Below the pieces are notes generated by a model that saw only the letters and a list, made by a program, of their open reading frames with translations, had not been told where the DNA came from and did no database searches. A stretch of 64,000 nucleotides of DNA from Paenibacillus swuensis (GTDB taxonomy: Bacteria; Bacillota; Bacilli; Paenibacillales; DY6). The DNA is taken from the NCBI RefSeq assembly GCF_001644605.1, contig NZ_CP011388.1, positions 1,016,501-1,080,500 of the forward strand. Reading direction: 5' to 3'. Position numbers and translations under genes: made by a program. Of this stretch, positions 52,534-58,508 are shown piece by piece (position 1 is the stretch's first letter; every line of letters starts with the position of its first letter).

Positions 52534-52606
52534 ATAGTATACTCCTTGATACTATATGCATTGAATGTGCGTACTTACTATATTTCAGTATACAACTTAT
52601 ACTGAA
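52534..52606. promoter_or_regulatory. Two inverted repeats in the HxlR/reductase gap, likely operators
   Basis: ATAGTAT-N8-ATACTAT (52534-52555) and TTCAGTATA-N5-TATACTGAA (52584-52606) lie in the 148-bp divergent gap. They share the core AGTAT/ATACT, which fits two sites for one dimeric regulator, here HxlR. Confidence 0.6.
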
Positions 52607-52667
52607 GTCATATAAGGCGGTAAGCAGGTTTTAACTGACTTGTCCGTACAAAAGGAGCGAAATAACC

Positions 52668-53750
52668 ATGTTCAATTCCCATTCTGCAACCCGCAAAGGC
52701 GGGCACACCGTCGCCGTATTCGGAGCCACAGGCCATACGGGTCAGTTCGTCATTACAGAATTGCTGCGCCGCGGGTTAACGCCGATTGCAATCGCGCGCG
52801 ATGAGAAGCGCTTGTCTGCGTCAGGGTTTCAAGATCGCAGCGTGGAGACGCGAGTCGCCACGATTAATAGTTCCTCGTCGCTCGATCAGGCCCTTGCAGG
52901 CAGCGCGGCCGTCATCAACTGCGCCGGTCCGTTCCTGGATACGGCGGTGCCTGTTCTGGAGGCGGCTTTGCGGGCGGGCATTCATTATCTGGATGTCACA
53001 GCAGAGCAGATGAGCGCACTGGAGCTCTTTGAACGATATGCAACTCCTGCGCGCGACGCCGGTATCATTGCCGTACCCGCCATGGGATTTTACGGAGGGT
53101 TGGGTGATATGTTGGCCACCGCCGCGATAGGGGACTGGACCGAGGTGGACGAGATTAATATCTCCATTGCCTTGGACAGCTGGGAGCCGACTCAGGGAAC
53201 GCGTCTAACCGGAAAACGCAACACACATCGCAGGCTACATGTTACCGACGGAAAGCTGGCGCAACTGCCTGATCCGGCGCCGACGGCTTCATGGCAATTT
53301 CCCGAACCTTTCGGCATTCAGGAGATTGTTGAACTGCCGTTTACTGAAACCGTCTTGATCCCGCGGCATGTGCAGGTTTCCGCACTTCACTCTTATTTGA
53401 ATTTAACGCCGCTGCGCGATTTGCGCGATTCATCTACCCCGCCGCCGACGCCATCCGACGACACCGGACGTTCAGCGCAAATTTTCATGGTGGATGTAGT
53501 TGTCCGCAAGGGGACGGAAACACGGCGTGTCATTGCGCAGGGTCGCGATATCTATGCGTTTACAGCGCCGCTTGTTGTCGAAGCGACATTGCGCATCCTG
53601 GGCGGCGAGGCTGAAGAACGCGGTGTTCTTGCGCCTGGTTCCATGTTCGATGCGCTGAACTTCTTGCAGTCCCTGGCCCCGAGTCATCTGACGTTCGACG
53701 TGATTTCCGCGGGCGATCCCCGGAGCGCGGTGCTCGGTCACCAGTTATAA
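52668..53750 (+). CDS. NADP-binding reductase-like protein (saccharopine dehydrogenase-like)
   Basis: A 360-residue protein of the saccharopine dehydrogenase/trans-acting enoyl reductase-like group. The N-terminal Rossmann fold has VAVFGATGHTGQFVITELLRRG, then AVINCAGPFLDTAVPVLEAAL and HYLDVTAEQ, and the hinge AGIIAVPAMGFYGGLGDML. The C-terminal part is a mixed alpha/beta domain. Substrate unknown. The gene is divergent from the HxlR gene with shared operators, so it is probably induced by the compound that HxlR senses. The ribosome site AAAGGAGCG precedes the ATG. Confidence 0.85.
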   Translation: MFNSHSATRKGGHTVAVFGATGHTGQFVITELLRRGLTPIAIARDEKRLSASGFQDRSVETRVATINSSSSLDQALAGSAAVINCAGPFLDTAVPVLEAALRAGIHYLDVTAEQMSALELFERYATPARDAGIIAVPAMGFYGGLGDMLATAAIGDWTEVDEINISIALDSWEPTQGTRLTGKRNTHRRLHVTDGKLAQLPDPAPTASWQFPEPFGIQEIVELPFTETVLIPRHVQVSALHSYLNLTPLRDLRDSSTPPPTPSDDTGRSAQIFMVDVVVRKGTETRRVIAQGRDIYAFTAPLVVEATLRILGGEAEERGVLAPGSMFDALNFLQSLAPSHLTFDVISAGDPRSAVLGHQL

Positions 53751-53781
53751 CGCGCTGACTTTAAGCTGGTACTCATCCAAT

Positions 53782-53976
53782 CTAAGGAACCCAGTTAACG
53801 CTAAATTGACGAATCGGGCAACGGTGGAATTGTAACGAACTGAGGCAACGCTATTAGGTTGAGATAACCCTGATTCATGCTGATTATAGCAAAATAAGGT
53901 GACTGGAGTTCCTTAGAATAGAAATGGGACGAAAAACGGGCAATTAGCGTGTCTGAGATTCCTTAGCGGGCTAAGG
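53782..53976. repeat. Dispersed 22-bp motif ending in TTCCTTAG, three copies
   Basis: Copies are seen inverted at 53782-53803 (TAGCGTTAACTGGGTTCCTT plus AG on the minus strand) and direct at 53896-53916 and 53944-53966 (TAGCGTGTCTGAGATTCCTT plus AG). The last copy runs into the hairpin CCTTAG-CGGG-CTAAGG (53961-53976). It looks like an intergenic repeat family rather than a single-copy regulatory site. Confidence 0.6.
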
Positions 53977-54046
53977 TCGATCGTTTCCGGCCAGGAGCGG
54001 CGCCTCAGTGGAGGCCAAAGTTGCAACGGAAGCCCAGCAAACGCCA

Positions 54047-54292
54047 CCGTCACCGCAAACGCAACCGTGACCACCGCGACCACTACCAAACTGCGGCCGA
54101 GACCGCCGCAGCAGCGACCACCGCCGAACCGCAACCTCAACGACCACCGTCACCACAGCGGAATACTCCACCACCACCAAACCGCGGCCGCCGCAGACAT
54201 AGCAGCGACCACCGCCGAACCGCAACCTCAACCACCACCGTCACCACAGCGGAATACGCCGCCATCAAACCGCGACCGCCGCAGCCGCAACG
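54047..54292. repeat. 91-bp CCA-rich tandem repeat
   Basis: Two well-kept copies run from 54111 to 54201 and from 54202 to about 54292, with few differences; a degenerate third copy precedes them (54047-54110). One strand is almost purely C, A and G (CCACCACC and CCGCCGCAG runs). The period is not a multiple of three, so a protein read through it would change frame. Open frames cross it on both strands but have no ribosome site. It directly abuts the stop of the membrane-protein gene at 54297. Confidence 0.8.
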
Positions 54293-54296
54293 CGTC

Positions 54297-55406
54297 TCAC
54301 ACTAACCACACCGCTAACAGAATCGGGATCGCCACGATTACCGCACTGACTACCCACACCGCTGGCCTGGCATTGTTGACGGTCCAGCCGACGCCGAATC
54401 TTTTTTCAACAAACAAGGAAGGGTCCTCGGGGTTGTAGTACAATACACCCAGCTTCCAGAAGCGGTCGTCATCCACCTGGATGTTACCGGTCTGCTCACC
54501 GTCCCGGGGCAGCTTGATGCGGCTGCCGCCTTGGCCGGTTGTAAACGACAGCCAGATGCTGTAAATCAGAATGATGCCAACGATCCCGAGTGAAACAGAA
54601 ATGACAATGGTATGATCCCATGTGAACAGGAAGTTCAGCTGAACAAAGTAAAATAAACTCACGAGCAGGAATCCGATAATGAACATGTAGCGTTCCATGA
54701 TGTTGCGAAACAGCACGCTGCGCATGTGGGAGGTTTCCGGATCGGCGGGGTCAATCTGCTGCTTGGCGCGGGTGATGGAGTAGTGGATCAGGATATGCAT
54801 TATGAGGATGAAGCTTTGGACAGCCGCCGGGAACAAAATATTTCTGTACGATTTATCCTCAATCCGCAGGGGTTGGCCGTTCAGATCCAATTTCATAACC
54901 AGCTTCGCAGGGAAATCATCATAGAACAACAGCCCGGTAGCAACCGTTGCCGCCACTACGAGAATATGGGGGATATACCACAGGGCGGACAACCTCGAAC
55001 GGGGCGTCTTCCTGTTCATGTTGACGACGATCCGTTGAAGCTTCGGATCCATCCAGTTTTGAGCTGTTTTCAGCACCCTCATTCTGCGATGAAACCAAGT
55101 GTAAAGTAAGAAGGAGAAGAGGGTCAGCGCGAAAATGTGCACAAGGAGAAGGATCATTTGGCCAGTCTCGCTTAAACTCAATAACGTATGGAACAGGATC
55201 AGAGAACCCGGAATCAGCATGCTGCCAAGGCCGTTCGTCCAGGCATATCGCTTCCGCATACGGCGCAGTTCGGGAGAATGATAGATCTCCTCGGTAACGG
55301 ATACACCGAAGCTCTCGGTCTTACGGGTTAAATAGGGCGTAAAGGATAGCAGTACCACCGTTGGAATATAGATGATGCAGAGAATCAGGATAACAATCAG
55401 ACTCAT
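54297..55406 (-). CDS. Membrane protein with DUF1648- and DUF5808-type regions
   Basis: A protein of about 369 residues with some eight membrane segments. The middle (about 150-190; ALWYIPHILVVAATVATGLL then YDDFPAKLVMKLDLNGQP) is the DUF1648 pattern. The C-terminal part FWKLGVLYYNPEDPSLFVEKRFGVGWTVNNARP is the DUF5808 pattern, followed by a last helix. Such genes adjoin small GntR regulators and may deal with envelope stress. AAGGAGG precedes the ATG at 55406. The GntR gene lies 20 bp upstream, so they form an operon. Confidence 0.82.
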   Translation of the reverse strand: MSLIVILILCIIYIPTVVLLSFTPYLTRKTESFGVSVTEEIYHSPELRRMRKRYAWTNGLGSMLIPGSLILFHTLLSLSETGQMILLLVHIFALTLFSFLLYTWFHRRMRVLKTAQNWMDPKLQRIVVNMNRKTPRSRLSALWYIPHILVVAATVATGLLFYDDFPAKLVMKLDLNGQPLRIEDKSYRNILFPAAVQSFILIMHILIHYSITRAKQQIDPADPETSHMRSVLFRNIMERYMFIIGFLLVSLFYFVQLNFLFTWDHTIVISVSLGIVGIILIYSIWLSFTTGQGGSRIKLPRDGEQTGNIQVDDDRFWKLGVLYYNPEDPSLFVEKRFGVGWTVNNARPAVWVVSAVIVAIPILLAVWLV

Positions 55407-55426
55407 GCAGACCAACCTCCTTGTTC

Positions 55427-55807
55427 TTAGTTCAAAATGTCCCGATATACCGCCCTATAAAGCTTCTCGAAATCATCCTCGGACAACCCCTTGCAGATCG
55501 CTTCGGAGATCAGCGGCCGCAGTTCGGCTTGGATGCGCTCCAGGTCCTCTTCCGTGGCGGCCGGGATTGGATCCGGGTTGACGATAACCCCGCTTTTGCG
55601 GTGAACCTGAACATATCCGCCTTGCTTCAGCAAGTTGTAGGCTTTGTTCACCGTGTGCAAGTTCACGCCGATGTCGGACGCCAGGCTGCGTACGGAAGGC
55701 AGGGGCTCCCCGGGCTTAAGCTCTTTCCTGGCAATGCCTTCCATAATCTGGTGCAAAATTTGCGTGTATATGGGTACTTCCGATTGCAGATTCAGTTGAA
55801 GATACAC
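55427..55807 (-). CDS. YtrA-type GntR regulator
   Basis: A 126-residue GntR regulator with an N-terminal winged helix (about 8-75; PIYTQILHQIMEGIARKELKPGEPLPSVRSLASDIGVNLHTVNKAYNLLKQGG) and a short helical C-terminus, as in the YtrA group. It starts at a GTG (55807) with GAGGTG upstream. YtrA-type regulators repress the operon they belong to, here with the DUF1648 membrane protein. The operator is probably the palindrome at 55836-55854. Confidence 0.9.
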   Translation of the reverse strand: MYLQLNLQSEVPIYTQILHQIMEGIARKELKPGEPLPSVRSLASDIGVNLHTVNKAYNLLKQGGYVQVHRKSGVIVNPDPIPAATEEDLERIQAELRPLISEAICKGLSEDDFEKLYRAVYRDILN

Positions 55808-55835
55808 GGCCACACCTCGATAAATTGTTATATTT

Positions 55836-55854
55836 GTTATACATATAGTATAAC
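55836..55854. promoter_or_regulatory. Operator/promoter of the GntR operon
   Basis: GTTATAC-N5-GTATAAC is a perfect 7-5-7 palindrome that overlaps a TATACT -10 candidate on the minus strand, about 29 bp before the GTG start. It is the expected site for autorepression. Confidence 0.65.
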
Positions 55855-55897
55855 AGATCTGTACACCAGTCAATACAATATCTTTACTATGTTCAAC

Positions 55898-55948
55898 AGA
55901 AATAGAGCAGTACAAAACTATTCATTAGTTTCGTACTGCTCTATTTCT
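55898..55948. terminator. Long hairpin between the GntR operon and the RelE remnant
   Basis: Arms 55898-55919 and 55927-55948 pair over 22 bases with one mismatch around the loop ATTCATT. On the minus strand it lies just after the RelE remnant and would serve as its terminator, insulating the GntR promoter. Confidence 0.75.
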
Positions 55949-55981
55949 ATTGTTATTAGCTTAGATTGTGTAATTAGCATG

Positions 55982-56200
55982 TTAATCTTTATATGCATTC
56001 CCTCGACTCGAAATTTTCAATACGAGGATGATCAGTTGTTTATCAACAATCTCATAAATAATTCTATAATCACCGACCCGTTTCCTGAACGGTCCTTGCC
56101 TTCCTTTTAAGCGCTTTACTTCAGAGGCATGAAATGGATTTTCAGCAAGTTCTATGAGCGCATCACGTATTCTGCGGCGAATAGTCGCGTCTTGTTTATT
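55982..56200 (-). pseudogene. RelE/ParE-type toxin remnant
   Basis: The minus-strand frame from 56200 to the stop at 55982 reads IRRRIRDALIELAENPF, then EVKRLKGRQGPFRKRVGDYR, IIYEIVDKQLIILVLKISSR. This is the core and end of a RelE-family toxin: RLKG, R-GDYRIIYEI and the final LKI-SR are clear. The frame has no start codon. Upstream, FYYGEINK lies in another frame, so a frameshift near 56190 and loss of the first residues are likely. No antitoxin gene adjoins. It is a decayed toxin. Confidence 0.8.
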
Positions 56201-56222
56201 TCACCATAATAAAAGTCATTCT

Positions 56223-56249
56223 TGTCACAGAATCACCCCCTCAGTCGTT
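56223..56249 (+). promoter_or_regulatory. ECF41-type promoter of the oxidoreductase/sigma operon
   Basis: TGTCACA (56223-56229), a 16-bp spacer and CGTT (56246-56249) lie about 33 bp before the oxidoreductase start. Published ECF41 targets have TGTCACA, 16 bp and CGTC. The sigma factor encoded two genes on is an ECF41 member, so it should switch on its own operon from here. Confidence 0.7.
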
Positions 56250-56281
56250 ACATGTTCAAACACGCGGAGAGGATGATTGAA

Positions 56282-57577
56282 ATGACAAGAACGGATGTAG
56301 CGATCGTAGGCGGAGGGATCGCGGGATTAACGGCTGCGATCTATGCGGCGCAAGCGGGGAAGCGGGTCATGGTGCTGGAACAGCAGAAGCAGATGGGCGG
56401 AAGAGCGGCCACGAACCAGAAGGAAGGGATGTATTTCAATCTTGGGGGACATGCGCTATATAAGGGCGAAGCTTACGATGCGTTTAAGGAATTGGGGTTG
56501 CGGCTGGAGGGAAGCGCCCCTTCCGTAGATGCTCATGGGTTATGGAAGAATGAGTTACGGACGATGCCGATGAGTGTCGGTTCCTTATTTCAAACGCCGC
56601 TTCTGTCGTGGAAAGGCAAGCTGGAGTTGGCCAAATGGCTCGCGAAACTGGGTAAAGCGGACACAAGTGTGTGGAACCGAATCAGTGTACGGGATTGGAT
56701 TGAAGGAGAGCTGCGCGATCCTATGCTACGAAACCTGTTCTACGCTTTGCTGCGAACAGCAAGCTATGTAGTCGCGCCGGAATTGCAGTCGGCGGGCCCC
56801 GTTCTTAAGCAACTGCAACATTCGCTGCAAGGCGTGCTGTACGTGGACCGCGGTTGGGGAACCCTCGTGGAACAACTTCGGGAGCTTGCCGTTCAATCCG
56901 GCGTAACCTGTGTCACCGGTTGTAAAGTCGTTTCCGTGGAACATCAGAACGGGAAAGTGCAGTCGATTCTAGACGAAGACGGACGCAGCATTGAGGCAAC
57001 GCATGTGATTATGGCCATACCGCCGTCAGTGGCTCATAAGTTGGTGCCCCATGCGGATCGGACCGCCCTGGACACTTGGGTCAAGCAAGCGATTCCTGTG
57101 ACTGCGGCCTGTCTGGATGTGGGACTAAGCCGTCTTCCGAAGCCGGAGCATTCCTTCATCTATGGCTTGGATCTCCCTGTCTTTCTCACGAATCAATCTC
57201 GCAGCGGTAAACCGCGCGCAGCTATCCTCAGCGATAACGGGGCTTACTCGGTATGCTTGCTGAAATATCAAGGTCCGCAAACGGATGCGAAGCAGGATGA
57301 ACAAGATTTAGAGCGGGTGCTGGACCTTGCCCAACCCGGCTGGAGAGATGTGCTGGTAGCCAGACAGTACCTGCCGCGGATGACCGTTGTGCATGACTTT
57401 CCGCATATGAAGCGGGTCGTAAATCCAGGTCCTGCTGTACCGGAGATCCAGGGACTCTACGTAGCAGGGGATTGGGCTTCCCACGGAGAATTACTGGTCG
57501 ACGCATCGGTGGCGAGTGCCAAACGAGCCGTTGAACATCTTGTAGCGGCAGAGCACGCAATCACTGTCACCGCATAG
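56282..57577 (+). CDS. FAD-dependent amine-oxidase/phytoene-desaturase-like protein
   Basis: A 431-residue flavoprotein. The FAD fold begins TDVAIVGGGIAGLTAAIYAA, with Glu in VMVLEQQ and the loop MGGRAATN, and ends GLYVAGDWASHGELLVDASVASAKRA, the typical closing motif of the amino-oxidase/CrtI group. I chose the ATG at 56282, with GGAGAGG 9 nt upstream. No signal peptide. It is co-transcribed with the ECF41 sigma gene (15 bp gap); ECF41 sigma factors are usually paired with an oxidoreductase, decarboxylase or epimerase gene. Substrate unknown. Confidence 0.87.
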   Translation: MTRTDVAIVGGGIAGLTAAIYAAQAGKRVMVLEQQKQMGGRAATNQKEGMYFNLGGHALYKGEAYDAFKELGLRLEGSAPSVDAHGLWKNELRTMPMSVGSLFQTPLLSWKGKLELAKWLAKLGKADTSVWNRISVRDWIEGELRDPMLRNLFYALLRTASYVVAPELQSAGPVLKQLQHSLQGVLYVDRGWGTLVEQLRELAVQSGVTCVTGCKVVSVEHQNGKVQSILDEDGRSIEATHVIMAIPPSVAHKLVPHADRTALDTWVKQAIPVTAACLDVGLSRLPKPEHSFIYGLDLPVFLTNQSRSGKPRAAILSDNGAYSVCLLKYQGPQTDAKQDEQDLERVLDLAQPGWRDVLVARQYLPRMTVVHDFPHMKRVVNPGPAVPEIQGLYVAGDWASHGELLVDASVASAKRAVEHLVAAEHAITVTA

Positions 57578-57592
57578 AGAGGAAGTGCATGA

Positions 57593-58462
57593 ATGAGTAC
57601 GGAAACGATCTATACCGCTTATCAGCCTATGCTGTTTTCCTTGGCCTACCGGATGTTAGGCAGTGTGATGGATGCGGAGGATATGGTGCAGGAGACGTTC
57701 ATCACCTTTGAACGGCTGCCGAATAACGAGGAGATTGAGCATAAGAAAGCTTATCTGTGCCGGATGGTTACCAATCGCTGCATAGATCTCATCCGCTCTT
57801 CGGCTAAGCAGCGCGAAGTGTATGTCGGGCCATGGCTCCCGGAGCCGCTGCTGGACTTGAGAGACCGGGCGGATGACCCTTCCGTGCAGTATCTGCAGGA
57901 AGAATCCATCTCCACAGCCTATCTGCTTCTGCTGCAACAACTGAACGCTACGGAACGAGCGGTGTTTCTGCTGCGCAAAGTGTTCCACTACTCTTATGAA
58001 GAAATTGCGGATATGCTGGGCAAAAGCGTGCCGAACTGCCGCCAGATCGCCCGCCGCGCCAAGAACAGTATTCATTATGAGCCTGCCGAGCAGCCGTCGG
58101 TGTCCGTCCTGGAGTCCAAAGTGAAAGAGTTTGTAGATTCTATTATGAATGGAAACATCGACAAGATTCTGGAACTGGTTCGCGAGGATGTTGTGTTCTA
58201 TTCGGATGGAGGCGGGAAAGTCAAAGCTGCCGGTGTCCCTATATACGGAGCTGCCAGCGTAATTCAATTGATGCAGAGTTTGCGGAAGATGTACACGGGG
58301 AAATTCACGTGTACGTTTACAACGGTTAACGGCTCGCCGGGACTGATTTTGACTATTGATGAACAACAGTCCTATGTTTACTCGTTCGCTTGGAGCGGGA
58401 ATCAGATCCAGAACATCTACGCGGTGGCCAACCCCGATAAATTGCGGCATTTGAAGGGGTAA
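57593..58462 (+). CDS. ECF41-type RNA polymerase sigma factor (SigJ-like) with SnoaL-like C-domain
   Basis: A 289-residue sigma factor. Region 2 (about 8-75; PMLFSLAYRMLGSVMDAEDMVQETF) and region 4 (about 105-160; NATERAVFLLRKVFHYSYEEIADMLGKS) flank the ECF41 linker YVGPWLPEPL. A SnoaL-like domain of about 100 residues is fused at the C-terminus (VKEFVDSIMNGNIDKILELV, then VFYSDGGGKVKAAGVPIYGA). In ECF41 this extension both activates and restrains the sigma factor in place of an anti-sigma protein; none is encoded here. It sits behind a matching promoter at 56223. Confidence 0.93.
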   Translation: MSTETIYTAYQPMLFSLAYRMLGSVMDAEDMVQETFITFERLPNNEEIEHKKAYLCRMVTNRCIDLIRSSAKQREVYVGPWLPEPLLDLRDRADDPSVQYLQEESISTAYLLLLQQLNATERAVFLLRKVFHYSYEEIADMLGKSVPNCRQIARRAKNSIHYEPAEQPSVSVLESKVKEFVDSIMNGNIDKILELVREDVVFYSDGGGKVKAAGVPIYGAASVIQLMQSLRKMYTGKFTCTFTTVNGSPGLILTIDEQQSYVYSFAWSGNQIQNIYAVANPDKLRHLKG

Positions 58463-58484
58463 TTATTAACCAAATAAACCAAGG

Positions 58485-58508
58485 ATAGTGCCCTTGACGG
58501 GGCACTAT
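58485..58508. terminator. Hairpin between the sigma-factor gene and the convergent glycosidase
   Basis: ATAGTGCCC and GGGCACTAT pair perfectly around a 6-nt loop; the right arm covers the stop codon of the glycosidase gene. It is a plausible shared terminator, though without a T run. Confidence 0.6.

Noticed and set aside
54047-54292. CRISPR array
   Set aside because: The copies are contiguous 91-bp units without unique spacers, and no cas genes are present.
54021-54438. Proline/threonine/histidine-rich open frames across the 91-bp repeat
   Set aside because: They exist on both strands because the repeat has few stops, lack ribosome sites, and the repeat period shifts the frame.
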